From Roseovarius sp. MMSF_3281 (GTDB lineage: Bacteria > Pseudomonadota > Alphaproteobacteria > Rhodobacterales > Rhodobacteraceae), in the NCBI RefSeq assembly GCF_030733685.1, contig NZ_JASHIM010000015.1, positions 44,809 through 108,808 on the forward strand: 64,000 nt of DNA. The letters are read 5' to 3'. Below, piece after piece: positions 42,373 to 52,162 of this stretch. Each line of letters starts with the position of its first letter. Position 1 is the stretch's first letter. Both the position numbers and the translations under genes were made by a program. A model generated the notes under the pieces. The model was not told the DNA's origin. It saw only the letters and a program-made list of their open reading frames with translations, and did not search any database.

Positions 42373-44574
42373 GTGTCCGCGCCCGGTAAATCCTACTTTG
42401 TCGAAGGCGAACTGGTGGGCGTGTTGACGACCCAGCCGCTGGACCGGCTGTTGGATTATCGCGCGCCCGAGGGGGGCTGTCATGTCGGGGCCTTTGTCGA
42501 GGTGCCGCTTGGGCCGCGCAAGGTGTTGGGCGTGGTCTGGGGCGCAGGGCGCGGGGATTTCGATATTTCCAAGGTTCGGCATGTGATCCGGGTTTTGGAC
42601 GTGGCCCCGATGCGCGGCGAGATGCAGGAGTTCTTGCGCCGCGCGGGGGATTATACCCTGACGCCGATGCCCGCGATGCTGCGGTTGGCGAGCCGGGCGC
42701 CGGGGCTGAGCAATCCGCCGTCGATGCAGAAGATTTACCGGTTGGGCCATGGCACGCCGGACCGGATGACCGATGCGCGGCGGCGGGTTCTGGATGTCTT
42801 GGAGGAATATGGCGGGCTGTCCTTCACCCTCAAGGAGCTGGCCGAGTTGGCCGGGGTGTCGACCAGCGTGGTCAAGGGGTTGGTGGGCCAAGGCGCGGTG
42901 GCCGAGGAGGAAGCGCCGCGCGACGTGCCTTTTGCGCCGCTGGACCCTGCACATGGCGGCAAGGCCCTGACCGAAGGTCAGGCGGCGGCGGTGGGTGTGC
43001 TGCGCGAGGCCATTCAAAGCCGGTGCTATGGCACGACGCTTTTGCGCGGGGTGACAGGCTCGGGCAAAACCGAAGTTTACCTTGAGGCGGTGGCCGAATG
43101 CCTGCGGCAGGGGCGGCAGGCCTTGGTGCTGTTGCCCGAGATTGCCCTGACTGCCGAGTTCATCACACGCGTCGAGGCGCGGTTTGGCGCCAAGCCCGCC
43201 GAATGGCATTCGGGCGCCACGATGACCGAGCGGCGGCGCATCTGGAAGATGGTGGGCCAAGGTGGCTGCGAGGTGGTGGTGGGCGCGCGGTCGGCTTTGT
43301 TTTTGCCGTATCGCGACTTGGGGCTGATCGTGGTCGATGAGGAGCACGACACGTCGTACAAGCAAGAGGACGGCGTGCTTTATAATGCGCGGGATATGGC
43401 CGTGCTGCGCGCGAGTCTGTGCAGTGCGCAGGTGATTCTTGCCAGTGCGACGCCCTCGCTTGAGACATGGGCCAATGCGGAGGCCGGGAAATACCGGCGG
43501 CTGGATTTGACCGCGCGGTTCGGTGAGGCGGTGATGCCCGAGATGCGGGCCATTGATATGCGAGCCGAAAGCCTGCCCTCGAACCGGTGGATATCGCCCA
43601 GCCTTCAGGCGGCAGTGAATGCGCGGATTGCCAAGGGGGAACAGGCGCTTTTGTTCATCAACAGGCGCGGCTATGCGCCGGTGACGATTTGCCGGGCCTG
43701 TGGGCATCAGATCGGCTGTGACCATTGTGACGCGCGGATGGTGGAGCATCGGTTTCAAAAGCGGCTGGTCTGCCATCAATGCGGCGAGACCAAGCCGGTG
43801 CCGGACGTGTGCCCCGAGTGCGGGGCCGAGGATCGGCTGGCGGCTGTGGGCCCCGGGGTGGAGCGGTTGAGCGAGGAGGCGCAGGCGCTGTTCCCCGACG
43901 CGAAGATCGCGACGCTGAGTTCGGATATGTTTGGCTCGGCCCGGGCGCTGAAGGCGCAGATCGCCGAGATTGCCGAGGGCGACACCGATATCGTGATCGG
44001 TACGCAACTGGTGGCCAAGGGGCATAACTTTCCACGGCTAACGCTGGTGGGGGTGATTGATGCCGATCTGGGCTTGCAAGGCTCGGACCTGCGCGCCGCC
44101 GAACGGACGTTTCAGTTGATGCGGCAGGTGGCGGGGCGCGCGGGGCGCGCGCAGGCGCGGGGTACGGCCCTGTTGCAGACGTTCCAGCCGGAGCATCCGG
44201 TGATCCGGGCCATCCTGTCGGGCGATGAAGACGGGTTTTGGCAGGCCGAGGCGGCGGGACGGCGGGAGGCCGGGGTGCCGCCCTATGGGCGCATGGCAGG
44301 AATTATATTGTCCTCGACCGATGCGCAGGAGGTGTTCGATTTCGCCGCCGAACTGGCACGGCGGGATGGGCCGGTGCGGGCGATTGGCGCGCAGGTTTTC
44401 GGACCAGCGCCCGCGCCGATTGCGCGAATACGCGGGCGGCATCGGGTGCGGTTGCTGGTCAAGGCGCCCAAGGGCGTGGCCCTGCAAGGGGCGGTGGCGC
44501 AATGGGTGGGGCAGTTGAAAGCGCCCGGTAACCTGCGGCTGGCCGTGGATATTGACCCGCAGACGTTTTATTGA
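42373..44574 (+). CDS. priA: Primosomal protein N' (PriA replication-restart helicase)
   Basis: Restarts stalled replication forks. The ~733-residue superfamily-2 helicase has Walker A GVTGSGKTEV near 220, DEEHD near 320 and a zinc-binding insert of paired Cys (CRACGHQIGCDHC, CHQCGETKPVPDVCPECG) near 440-485. Helicase motifs V/VI (GTQLVAKGHNFPRLTLVGV, RQVAGRAGRA) follow. The GTG at 42373 is preferred because GGAG lies seven bases upstream; the GTG at 42367 sits too close. Long antisense open frames across this gene are GC artefacts. Confidence 0.94.
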   Translation: MSAPGKSYFVEGELVGVLTTQPLDRLLDYRAPEGGCHVGAFVEVPLGPRKVLGVVWGAGRGDFDISKVRHVIRVLDVAPMRGEMQEFLRRAGDYTLTPMPAMLRLASRAPGLSNPPSMQKIYRLGHGTPDRMTDARRRVLDVLEEYGGLSFTLKELAELAGVSTSVVKGLVGQGAVAEEEAPRDVPFAPLDPAHGGKALTEGQAAAVGVLREAIQSRCYGTTLLRGVTGSGKTEVYLEAVAECLRQGRQALVLLPEIALTAEFITRVEARFGAKPAEWHSGATMTERRRIWKMVGQGGCEVVVGARSALFLPYRDLGLIVVDEEHDTSYKQEDGVLYNARDMAVLRASLCSAQVILASATPSLETWANAEAGKYRRLDLTARFGEAVMPEMRAIDMRAESLPSNRWISPSLQAAVNARIAKGEQALLFINRRGYAPVTICRACGHQIGCDHCDARMVEHRFQKRLVCHQCGETKPVPDVCPECGAEDRLAAVGPGVERLSEEAQALFPDAKIATLSSDMFGSARALKAQIAEIAEGDTDIVIGTQLVAKGHNFPRLTLVGVIDADLGLQGSDLRAAERTFQLMRQVAGRAGRAQARGTALLQTFQPEHPVIRAILSGDEDGFWQAEAAGRREAGVPPYGRMAGIILSSTDAQEVFDFAAELARRDGPVRAIGAQVFGPAPAPIARIRGRHRVRLLVKAPKGVALQGAVAQWVGQLKAPGNLRLAVDIDPQTFY

Positions 44575-44830
44575 GTTTCAGACCGGTTTCTTTCGCAGAG
44601 GTCTCTGACAAGCATTTAACTGTTTAGCCATCGTCACGGGTGCCGGAAACCCGATGAGCGGTCATGCCAAATATAAAATATTGATAAGAAACAGGAAAAT
44701 CGCCTCTCCATTTGTTTTCCTGCCGCTTTCGGGAACCAAAGGTGGCAGGGGGCGTTGTTGCCTCATAGGCGGAAGGGCCGGGCATCGCGCCCAATCAGCG
44801 CTTCCGCAGGGTATACAGAAGGAGACCGTC
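44575..44830. other. Intergenic region upstream of the secreted protein gene
   Basis: 256 bases with an AT-rich patch (about 44,668-44,700), probably the promoter region of the next gene; TTGATA is visible at 44683 but no matching -10 box was found. No small gene or strong hairpin seen. Confidence 0.4.
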
Positions 44831-45349
44831 ATGAAACGTCTTTTGAGTACTACATTCTGCGCAGGGCTGGCCCTGACAACCATTGCTGCCCCGCTTGCCG
44901 CCGAGGAAAAAACACTGTCCGGTGTCGAGGTCAAAACTGACCTGAGTGCCTTCGAGAACAGTAATGCGCTTGAATTCTGGCCGAGCCTGCCCGGAGATAT
45001 CAGCAAGGCCATTGCGTCGAAACTGACGATCGACAACCAGTCCGAGGAGCCGCGCGTCGTGGTGTCGATCAACAAGGTGGCGATCAATGGTGAAACCACT
45101 TTGCCCGAATCGGGTGAATTCAACCAGCTTGAAGGTACGGTCACCATGTTCCCCGCCAACGTAGCGGCCAATACCGAAGCAGAAAATACCCCGACGGCCA
45201 CGGGCAGTTACGCCCTCAAGGTCAGTGCGACCTCGGGCGAGATCGACGTTCCCGACAACTGGATCGTTGTCCCCCCGTCACAGGATGACTTCTACGAAGT
45301 TCTGACCGAAGCCTACGCCGAGGAAGTCGTGGAACGGCTTGAGGATTAA
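44831..45349 (+). CDS. Secreted or periplasmic protein of unknown function
   Basis: A 172-residue acidic protein with a signal peptide (MKRLLSTTFCAGLALTTIAA, cleavage near LAAEEK). The mature part is strand-rich with repeated charged turns and no cysteine; it ends in a helical acidic tail (LTEAYAEEVVERLED). I recognise no family motif. The ATG has AAGGAGACC upstream, which decides the start. It stands alone with its own leader and a downstream dyad (45388-45414). Periplasmic location is the only supported inference. Confidence 0.75.
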   Translation: MKRLLSTTFCAGLALTTIAAPLAAEEKTLSGVEVKTDLSAFENSNALEFWPSLPGDISKAIASKLTIDNQSEEPRVVVSINKVAINGETTLPESGEFNQLEGTVTMFPANVAANTEAENTPTATGSYALKVSATSGEIDVPDNWIVVPPSQDDFYEVLTEAYAEEVVERLED

Positions 45350-45387
45350 GGCACAAGGCCCAGGAAAGGCTTTTCGGCTCATCATGT

Positions 45388-45414
45388 CCCGCCGCGCCCC
45401 ATCCGTGCGGCGGG
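45388..45414 (+). terminator. GC-rich dyad after the secreted-protein gene
   Basis: CCCGCCGC / GCGGCGGG, 8 bp with an 11-base loop, 38 bases past the stop. There is no T-run, so it is only a possible terminator. Confidence 0.4.
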
Positions 45415-45570
45415 GCTGCTTCGTGCCCCGAACAGGCGCTTTCCCATCACTCTGCATTCCGTAAAGCAATAAATGCCCCGTCCTGAAGGCGTTCACCGGG
45501 ATGGACCGGAACCCGCTTGGATTCGGACACCCCGTTCAGGATTTCGGCGGATCGGTGGCGCGGCTTAAGG

Positions 45571-46632
45571 TTAGGCGGGTTGCCGGACACCGCGTTGATC
45601 GACGAGGACATCGGTGATCATCGCGCCGATCCACATGCACAGAAGGGCCAGCCATGCAGTCCCGGCAAAGACCGAGCTGCCGGTGACGCCGTTGCCGATG
45701 GCGCAGCCGCCCGCCAGCATCCCGCCGAAGCCCATGAAGGCCGCGCCGGTGATGGCGCGGCGCATGTTGGCCTCGTCCTCGAAGCCTTGGAACTTGAATT
45801 CCTTGGTCAGCCACGAGGCGAGGAAGGAACCGAGAAAGACACCCGGCACGAGGCCGATGTCGAACTCCAGCACGGCGGTGTTGTTGAGGAAGAACATCAG
45901 CGTGTTGGCCGAGGGGCCGGTAAACGTGGCGCTTTCGATCGGCACGGGGTCAAAAGCGATTTGCGCCAGCGAGAAGGTCGAGACCCAACCCACCGCCACG
46001 GCAAAGCCGACGCCCGAGGCAAAGACGAGGCGCGACAGGCCGATCTTGTTGTGGATCGACACGGCAAAGGCGATGAGGGCCACGAGGATGCCGAAAATCA
46101 GGCCGCTGATTTGCGGCAGGCCCAAGGTGGCCAGCAGGTCCATGTTATGGCCGCCCGATGTGATGGAGAGGGCGGCGAGCGTGTCGCGGGCGGGGGCGAG
46201 CCAGCCCGAGAGGGTCATCTGTGCCACCACGGCGAAAACGAGGCCCGAGATCACCGAGCGCAGGTTGCCGGTAGCCGCCAGCACCAGAAGGCGGCCAGAA
46301 CAGCCGCGCGCCAGAACCATGCCGACGCCAAAGAGAAGCCCGCCGATGACCGCGCCCGACCAACTGCCGGGGATGGCCATGATGCGCGAATCCTCGGCCC
46401 TAAAGAGGCCCAGCATCTGCGCGCCCTGCACCCAGATCACCGCCGTCGAGAAGGTCAGAAGCCAGACGGCGACCTTGTCGCCCATCCGCCCGCGGGCGAA
46501 CTCCACCGTGGCCGCGCGCAGGCAGAACCGCGAGCGTTGCGCCGCGACGCCGAAGATGACGCCGGTCAGCAGGCCCAGAAGGGCGGCGGCGGGGGCTTCG
46601 CCGATGCTTTCCACGAGGGTCAGAAGGTCCAT
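45571..46632 (-). CDS. YeeE/YedE family transporter (sulfur compound uptake)
   Basis: A 353-residue inner-membrane protein with about nine to ten helices, built from two similar halves. The conserved cysteines are in RSRFCLRAA, LARGCSGRLL and LAGGCAIGNGVTG, the pattern linked to thiosulfate passage in characterised YeeE. It is therefore likely an importer of thiosulfate or a related sulfur species. The ATG at 46632 has AAAGG eight bases upstream. It is divergent from an MFS gene; there is no sulfur-oxidation gene beside it. Confidence 0.88.
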   Translation of the reverse strand: MDLLTLVESIGEAPAAALLGLLTGVIFGVAAQRSRFCLRAATVEFARGRMGDKVAVWLLTFSTAVIWVQGAQMLGLFRAEDSRIMAIPGSWSGAVIGGLLFGVGMVLARGCSGRLLVLAATGNLRSVISGLVFAVVAQMTLSGWLAPARDTLAALSITSGGHNMDLLATLGLPQISGLIFGILVALIAFAVSIHNKIGLSRLVFASGVGFAVAVGWVSTFSLAQIAFDPVPIESATFTGPSANTLMFFLNNTAVLEFDIGLVPGVFLGSFLASWLTKEFKFQGFEDEANMRRAITGAAFMGFGGMLAGGCAIGNGVTGSSVFAGTAWLALLCMWIGAMITDVLVDQRGVRQPA

Positions 46633-46756
46633 CACGTATACCTTTCGATCATTGGGCGGGGTTTTGCATGCCGGAATTTGAATGTCATTGATCCAGATCA
46701 GTTTGCGGGCCTCTTGCCTCTCGCCAAGCGGAGCGGATGGGCGTAAAGGGGGAGAC

Positions 46757-47989
46757 ATGAGCAAGACCATGCCCCTTGACGATGCCCGCACGCTGCCCCT
46801 TTGGCGGCGGCCTGTTACCTTGTTGTTCCTGATGGCGGCGGCAATGCCGGTGGCTTTTGCCACGTGGTCGGCGCTGCTTAATAACTTCGTGATCGAGGCG
46901 GCACAGTTCGATGGCTCGGACATCGGCTGGCTTCATACGGTGCGGGAGATTCCGGGGTTTCTTGCCATCGGGGTGATTGCCCTGATTATCTTTATCCGCG
47001 AGCAGGTTCTTGGGCTGGTGTCGCTGGCGATGCTGGGGGTGGCGACCGCGCTGACGGCGCAGTTCCCGTCCTTGGGCGGCATCCTGAGCATCACGCTGTT
47101 GAGTTCGATCGGGTTTCACTATTACGAGACGGTCAACCAGTCGCTTCAGTTGCAGTGGATCGACAAGCTGCGCGCGCCGAAGGTTCTGGGCTGGTTGCTG
47201 GCAGCGGGATCGGCGGCGACCTTGGTGGCCTATGTGCTGATCGTGATGACCTGGGATGCCTTGGGCCTGACTTATAACACCGTTTACATGCTGGCCGGTG
47301 GGTTTACGGCGGTGGTCGCGGTATTTTGCCTGTTTGCCTATCCGCAGTTCGAGGCGCCCAATCCGCAAGTCAAGCGCATGGTGCTGCGGCGGCGCTATTG
47401 GCTGTATTATGCGCTGCAGTTCATGGCCGGCGCGCGGCGGCAGATTTTCGTCGTTTTCGCGGGCTTCATGATGGTCGAGAAATTCGGATTCGAGGTGCAT
47501 GAGGTCACGGCGCTGTTCCTTATTAACCTTGTCGCCAACATGGTGTTTGCCCCGATCCTCGGGCATGCGGTGCATCGCTATGGCGAGCGGCTTACCCTGA
47601 TTTTCGAATATGCCGGTCTGGCGGTGGTGTTCTTGGCCTATGGCGGAATTTACTGGTTCGGCTGGGGTGTCGTGCTGGCGGCGGTGCTCTATGTGATCGA
47701 TCACATGCTGTTCGCGCTGGCGCTGGCGTTGAAGACCTATTTCCAGAAGATCGCCGATCCGGGGGATTTTGCGCCGACCGCGGCGGTGGCCTTTACCATC
47801 AACCATATCGCGGCGGTGTTCCTGCCCGCGCTGCTTGGCTATTTGTGGCTGATTTCGCCCGCCGCGGTGTTCCTGTTGGCGGCGGCGATGGCCATGACAT
47901 CGCTGATGCTGGCGCTGTTGATCCCGCGCCACCCCGAGCCGGGGCATGAGACCATCCTTAGCCCACCCGCCCCGGCCCCTGCCGAGTAA
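46757..47989 (+). CDS. Major facilitator superfamily transporter
   Basis: A 410-residue inner-membrane protein with about 12 helices, a short cytosolic N-terminus and a basic central loop (VKRMVLRRRYW near 210). It lacks the classical GxxxDRxGRR loop, so the substrate is open. The start follows GGGGGAG. A gap of 22 bases separates it from prmA. Confidence 0.83.
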   Translation: MSKTMPLDDARTLPLWRRPVTLLFLMAAAMPVAFATWSALLNNFVIEAAQFDGSDIGWLHTVREIPGFLAIGVIALIIFIREQVLGLVSLAMLGVATALTAQFPSLGGILSITLLSSIGFHYYETVNQSLQLQWIDKLRAPKVLGWLLAAGSAATLVAYVLIVMTWDALGLTYNTVYMLAGGFTAVVAVFCLFAYPQFEAPNPQVKRMVLRRRYWLYYALQFMAGARRQIFVVFAGFMMVEKFGFEVHEVTALFLINLVANMVFAPILGHAVHRYGERLTLIFEYAGLAVVFLAYGGIYWFGWGVVLAAVLYVIDHMLFALALALKTYFQKIADPGDFAPTAAVAFTINHIAAVFLPALLGYLWLISPAAVFLLAAAMAMTSLMLALLIPRHPEPGHETILSPPAPAPAE

Positions 47990-48011
47990 CGCCGAACGAG
48001 AAGGAGCAGAG

Positions 48012-48884
48012 ATGCCCACATTCACCGCCCTGACCACCCTGAAAGGGAAAGAGGCCGCCGAGGCGCTTGGCACGGATATGGAAGGTCTGAGCCCGGAACC
48101 GACCGGCGTGGGGGTTTTCGAGATCGAGGATGGATCGGGCCTGTGGGAGGTGGGCGGCTATTTCGACGAGGCCCCGGACGAGGCGGGGCTTGCCCTTTTG
48201 GCCACGATGCACGGGGCGAAAGAATTTGCCGTCTCGGAGCTGCCCGAAGTGGATTGGGTGGCCAAGGTGCGGCGCGAGTTGGTGCCAGTGGAGGCGGGGC
48301 GCTTCTTTGTCTATGGCAGCCACGATGCCGACAAGGTGCCCGAGGGGTGCGAGCCTTTGCTTATCGAGGCGGCCATGGCCTTTGGCACCGGGCACCATGG
48401 CACGACGCAGGGGTGCCTGCGGGCGCTGGACCGCTTGGCGAATGAAGGCTTTACCGGCAAATCGGTGATCGACGTGGGCTGTGGTACTGCCGTTCTGGCG
48501 ATGGGCGCGGCGCGCATTTGGCCGGGTGAGATGCTGGCCAGCGATATCGACGAGGTTGCCGTGGACGTGGCCCGCGCCAACGTGGTGGCCAATGGCCTTG
48601 AAGGCCGGGTCAAATGCCTTGAGGCGGCGGGGCTGGACAATGCGGAAATCCAGGGCGCGGCACCCTTTGACCTGATCTTTGCCAATATCCTCAAAGGCCC
48701 GCTGATTGACCTGTCTCCGGGTCTGACGGGCAACCTGATGTCGGGGGGGTACTTGATTCTGTCGGGAATCCTGAACGAGCAGGCCGACGAGGTTGTCGAG
48801 GTTTATTCGCGCAATGGAAACAGTACCGTGTATCGCGAGGAAATTGGTGAGTGGACGACGCTAACGCTTCGAAAAACCGAATAA
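48012..48884 (+). CDS. prmA: Ribosomal protein L11 methyltransferase
   Basis: SAM-dependent trimethylation of ribosomal protein L11. The 290 residues comprise an N-terminal L11-recognition domain (~1-65) and a Rossmann methyltransferase domain with VIDVGCGTAVLAMGA near 160, AFGTGHHGTTQGCL near 130 (typical PrmA) and the FANILKGPL motif near 220 (NIL instead of NPP). The ATG at 48012 follows AAGGAG. Confidence 0.93.
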   Translation: MPTFTALTTLKGKEAAEALGTDMEGLSPEPTGVGVFEIEDGSGLWEVGGYFDEAPDEAGLALLATMHGAKEFAVSELPEVDWVAKVRRELVPVEAGRFFVYGSHDADKVPEGCEPLLIEAAMAFGTGHHGTTQGCLRALDRLANEGFTGKSVIDVGCGTAVLAMGAARIWPGEMLASDIDEVAVDVARANVVANGLEGRVKCLEAAGLDNAEIQGAAPFDLIFANILKGPLIDLSPGLTGNLMSGGYLILSGILNEQADEVVEVYSRNGNSTVYREEIGEWTTLTLRKTE

Positions 48885-48996
48885 AAACAAGGTTAAATTA
48901 CGTCTTTTCGTGAGGCGTGCCCCATTCCTGCCACAATTCAAACCTAATTTGAACGTGAAGTCGGTGGGGGCCGTTTCAAACGGGATCAATAATCAA

Positions 48997-49353
48997 ATGG
49001 ATGACGCTGCCAAGTCATACAAGGCATTTGATGCGCGCCTTAAAGGTATTGCGAAGCGCAGAACGCGCCTTGAAAACGGGTATAAAAGCAAGGTCACGAA
49101 GGACGGCCTTATTATCTTCCGTCCCCATCGCCGTACACGCGGGCGCATTTCCCTGCGCGGTATTTTCTACCTTATCTTCGGGTTCTTTTTGCTTAAGGGC
49201 ATGATCATGGCCCATATCGGCGGCACGATCTATGCGCAGCGTGTCGCCACCCTTCAGGAAGGAACGATCGTGGAGCGTGTCGGAGGGTTCGTCATGCAAC
49301 CCGATGTCGTGACACGTGCGATTGCCACGCAATTGCGCCCCCTTCTCAAGTGA
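48997..49353 (+). CDS. Single-pass membrane protein of unknown function (roseobacter-type)
   Basis: A 118-residue protein: basic cytosolic N-terminus (RLKGIAKRRTRLENGYKSK), one membrane helix (~65-82, FYLIFGFFLLKGMIMAHIG) and a small periplasmic C-terminus (YAQRVATLQEGTIVERVGGFVMQPD). The pattern resembles a conserved hypothetical family I remember from Rhodobacterales. The ATG at 48997 is preferred over a GTG at 48910 because of composition, but no strong ribosome-binding site decides. A strong terminator lies 62 bases downstream. Confidence 0.65.
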   Translation: MDDAAKSYKAFDARLKGIAKRRTRLENGYKSKVTKDGLIIFRPHRRTRGRISLRGIFYLIFGFFLLKGMIMAHIGGTIYAQRVATLQEGTIVERVGGFVMQPDVVTRAIATQLRPLLK

Positions 49354-49414
49354 TCAGGGTTTCGCCTGACAGTAGGTTTAACAAGTAATCTGTTCCTCTC
49401 TCGTCTCTCAAGAC

Positions 49415-49453
49415 AAAACCCTGCGCGGTGGTCCCGGCGCAGGGTTTTTCTTT
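49415..49453 (+). terminator. Intrinsic terminator
   Basis: A 12-bp perfect stem AAAACCCTGCGC / GCGCAGGGTTTT with a 10-base loop and a T-run (49445-49449). It lies between the small membrane protein and the DUF1127 gene and may serve both converging transcripts. Confidence 0.9.
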
Positions 49454-49529
49454 GTGTCGCGATGCGAGCGACTGAGGCTTTTCGCAGAGACCCTGCGGAT
49501 ATCCCCGGGTGTCCGTTTCGCGGCGCGCT

Positions 49530-49718
49530 TTAGCAGGAGCGTGCCACGCGGTCGATATCGCCACGGCTCAGGCCGATGTCTTCCAGTTCACGGTCGGTCA
49601 GGGCCGACAGCGCCTTGCGGGTGGCGCGGGCGTCGTTCCATGCCGAAACGGCAGCGAAGAGGGTGACAAGGCGGGCGGCGAAGCCGTTGTGCGGGCGTGC
49701 AATGCTGAGATCGGCCAT
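49530..49718 (-). CDS. DUF1127 small Arg-rich protein
   Basis: A 62-residue protein with the DUF1127 core: DARATRKALSALTDRELEDIGLSRGDIDRVA. DUF1127 proteins in Rhodobacter and Agrobacterium influence RNA turnover and stress or phosphate/carbon responses. AAGGAG lies seven bases before the ATG. In R. sphaeroides one such gene is co-transcribed with CcsR small RNAs; no CCUCCUCCC repeats are visible downstream here. Confidence 0.88.
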   Translation of the reverse strand: MADLSIARPHNGFAARLVTLFAAVSAWNDARATRKALSALTDRELEDIGLSRGDIDRVARSC

Positions 49719-49952
49719 GGGGTGGCTCCTTCTTTGATCCGGTGATTTATAAGGGGGGCGGAGTAACCTCCGTCATTGATGTGGCATCTAGGGGGAAGGC
49801 CTTTTGCCCACAAGTTAGTCTTTTTGCATAATCCTTATGCAGTTCCTGCATGGCTTAAATCTTGGGCGATTATTGGCGCGCTGCGCTTTTGCCTTGGGTT
49901 ATGTTCTTGTTTCGTGCTAGTGCTTTGGAAAACCAAAAGGCAGGGCAGTGAT
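49719..49952. other. Divergent intergenic region between DUF1127 gene and ruvC
   Basis: 234 bases expected to hold promoters in both directions. GGAGTAACCTCC (49761-49772) is a small dyad. No clear -35/-10 pair was picked out. The frame open upstream of ruvC has no start with a ribosome-binding site and is not treated as coding. Confidence 0.4.
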
Positions 49953-50444
49953 ATGCGGGTTTTGGGCATTGACCCCGGATTGCGAAACCTCGGCTGGGGC
50001 GTGATCGACGTGGATGGCAGCCGTTTGAGCCATGTGGCCAATGGCATATGCCGGTCGTCGGGGGCGGAGTTGCCGGAGCGGTTGCTGTCGCTTTACGGTC
50101 AATTGACCGAGATTTGCGCAAGCTATGCGCCACAGGCCGCCGCGGTGGAGCAGACGTTCGTCAACAAGGACGGGGCCGGAACCCTGAAATTGGGCCAGGC
50201 GCGGGGGATCGCCCTGTTGGTTCCGGCGCAGCGCGGTTTGGCCGTGGGCGAATATGCCCCGAACACGGTCAAGAAAACGGTGGTGGGCGTGGGCCATGCC
50301 ACCAAGGACCAGGTGGCGCATATGGTAAAGGTGCAATTGCCCGGGGCCGATTTGGCCGGGCCGGATGCGGCGGATGCCTTGGCGATTGCCATTTGCCATG
50401 CGCATCACGCGCGGTCGCAGACCCTTCAGGAGGTGCGGGCATGA
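49953..50444 (+). CDS. ruvC: Holliday junction endodeoxyribonuclease RuvC
   Basis: Resolves Holliday junctions with RuvAB. The 163-residue RNase-H-fold protein has the four acidic catalytic residues D7 (GIDPG), E66 (AVEQTF), D138 and D141 ([17 protein letters not shown]). The start ATG at 49953 gives the canonical MRVLGIDPG. Its stop overlaps the ruvA ATG (ATGA). Confidence 0.97.
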   Translation: MRVLGIDPGLRNLGWGVIDVDGSRLSHVANGICRSSGAELPERLLSLYGQLTEICASYAPQAAAVEQTFVNKDGAGTLKLGQARGIALLVPAQRGLAVGEYAPNTVKKTVVGVGHATKDQVAHMVKVQLPGADLAGPDAADALAIAICHAHHARSQTLQEVRA

Positions 50445-51112
50445 TCGGGCGTTTGGCAGGGCGGATTGATTCCCGCGCGGCGGACCATGTTTTAATCGAC
50501 GTGAAGGGGGTTGGCTATCTCGTTTATTGCTCGGACAGAACCATGCAGGCCTTGCCGGGGGTCGGGGAGCACGTGGCGCTTTATACCGACCTTTTGGTGC
50601 GTGAGGACTTGTTGCAGTTATACGGGTTCACGACGCTGGCCGAGAAGGAATGGCACAGGTTGCTGATGAGCGTGCAAGGGGTGGGCGCGAAAGCCTCGCT
50701 TGCCATTCTGGGCACTCTGGGGCCGGATGGCGTGGGCCGGGCGATTGCGCTGGGCGATTGGAACGCGGTGAAGGCGGCCAAGGGCATTGGCCCCAAGACG
50801 GCGCAGCGGGTGGTCAATGAATTGAAGGACAAGGCGCCCGAGGTTATGGCGATGGGCGCGGCGGGATCGGCCCCGGCGCAGGCACCCGCGGCGGAGCCCG
50901 ATGATGTGATCGAACCGGTTGCGGCCCTGGCACCCGCAGCGGCGGCCCCCAAGGGCCAAGCGCAGGCCGAGGCACTGTCGGCACTGGGCAATCTGGGCTA
51001 TGCGCCCGGTGAGGCGGCGGGGGCCGTGGCGCAGGCCGCAGGCGACGCGCCCGAGGCCAGCACGGCGGAATTGATCCGTGCCGCGCTCAAGCTGTTGGCA
51101 CCGAAGGGGTAA
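50441..51112 (+). CDS. ruvA: Holliday junction branch migration protein RuvA
   Basis: Tetrameric junction-binding protein. The 223 residues show the OB-fold domain (~1-62; [21 protein letters not shown]), tandem helix-hairpin-helix region (~70-135; [14 protein letters not shown] and [19 protein letters not shown]) and the RuvB-binding domain III (~175-220). Domains are joined by an Ala/Pro-rich linker that is longer than in E. coli. It is coupled to ruvC by overlap; ruvB starts 3 bases after it. Confidence 0.97.
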   Translation: MIGRLAGRIDSRAADHVLIDVKGVGYLVYCSDRTMQALPGVGEHVALYTDLLVREDLLQLYGFTTLAEKEWHRLLMSVQGVGAKASLAILGTLGPDGVGRAIALGDWNAVKAAKGIGPKTAQRVVNELKDKAPEVMAMGAAGSAPAQAPAAEPDDVIEPVAALAPAAAAPKGQAQAEALSALGNLGYAPGEAAGAVAQAAGDAPEASTAELIRAALKLLAPKG

Positions 51113-51115
51113 GCC

Positions 51116-52144
51116 ATGGATCAGCCCGACCCCACCCTGCGCCCCGATCCGTTACCAGAGGATGCCGACCGGAGCCTGCGCCCGCAGGCCCTTGATGAAT
51201 TCATCGGGCAGGCCGAGGCGCGCGCCAACCTCAAGGTTTTCATTCAATCGGCCCGGCAGCGGGGCGAGGCGATGGACCACACGCTGTTTCACGGCCCGCC
51301 CGGTTTGGGTAAGACGACGCTGGCGCAGATCATGTCAAAGGAATTGGGGGTCGGGTTTCGCATGACCTCGGGGCCGGTTCTGGCCAAGGCGGGGGATTTG
51401 GCGGCGATCCTGACCAACCTTGAACGCAACGACGTGTTGTTCATCGACGAGATTCACCGCCTGAACCCGGCGGTGGAAGAGGTGCTGTACCCCGCGATGG
51501 AGGATTTCGAGCTGGACCTTGTCATCGGCGAGGGGCCGGCGGCGCGGACGGTGCGGATCGAATTGCAGCCCTTTACGCTGGTGGGGGCAACAACGCGGCT
51601 GGGGCTTTTGACGACGCCGTTGCGCGATCGGTTCGGGATACCCACGCGCTTGCAGTTCTATGCCGAGGACGAGTTGCACGAGATCGTCACGCGCAATGCC
51701 ATTCGGATGGGCGCCCCCGCGGACAGTGCTGGTGCGCGCGAGATCGCGCGGCGCTCACGCGGGACGCCCCGGATCGCCGGGCGGCTGTTGCGCCGGGTGG
51801 TGGATTTCGCCGTGGTCGAGGGCGATGGCACGATCACCAAGGCGCTGGCCGACGGGGCGCTGACGCGGCTGGGGGTGGATAACCTTGGGCTGGACGGGGC
51901 CGACCGGCGGTACTTGCGCCTGATTGCCGAAGCTTATCAAGGCGGGCCGGTTGGGATTGAAACCATCAGTGCCGCGCTTTCGGAAAGCCGCGATGCTTTG
52001 GAAGAGGTGATCGAGCCCTTCCTGTTGCAGCAGGGCTTGATCCAACGCACGCCACGGGGCCGGATGCTGGCCCAAGGGGGCTGGCGGCATTTGGGGATGG
52101 CCCCGCCGAAAGCGGCGGGCCAGAGCGATCTGTTCGGGAAATAG
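51116..52144 (+). CDS. ruvB: Holliday junction branch migration ATPase RuvB
   Basis: Hexameric AAA+ motor driving branch migration. The 342 residues have Walker [10 protein letters not shown] (60-68), Walker [10 protein letters not shown] (108-116), sensor 1 [18 protein letters not shown] and the winged-helix C-terminus ([18 protein letters not shown]). Length is normal. It ends ruvCAB. Behind its stop lies a stack of palindromes instead of the ybgC/tol genes that often follow. Confidence 0.97.
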   Translation: MDQPDPTLRPDPLPEDADRSLRPQALDEFIGQAEARANLKVFIQSARQRGEAMDHTLFHGPPGLGKTTLAQIMSKELGVGFRMTSGPVLAKAGDLAAILTNLERNDVLFIDEIHRLNPAVEEVLYPAMEDFELDLVIGEGPAARTVRIELQPFTLVGATTRLGLLTTPLRDRFGIPTRLQFYAEDELHEIVTRNAIRMGAPADSAGAREIARRSRGTPRIAGRLLRRVVDFAVVEGDGTITKALADGALTRLGVDNLGLDGADRRYLRLIAEAYQGGPVGIETISAALSESRDALEEVIEPFLLQQGLIQRTPRGRMLAQGGWRHLGMAPPKAAGQSDLFGK

Positions 52145-52162
52145 AAAAAGGCGCTTGTGACA

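Noticed and set aside
42358..44025. A 555-codon open frame antisense to priA
   Set aside because: No recognisable motif, shadow-like composition, and the sense strand encodes a complete PriA.
49530..49718. DUF1127 gene as head of a CcsR-type small RNA locus
   Set aside because: No CCUCCUCCC hairpin repeats are present downstream before the terminator at 49415-49453.
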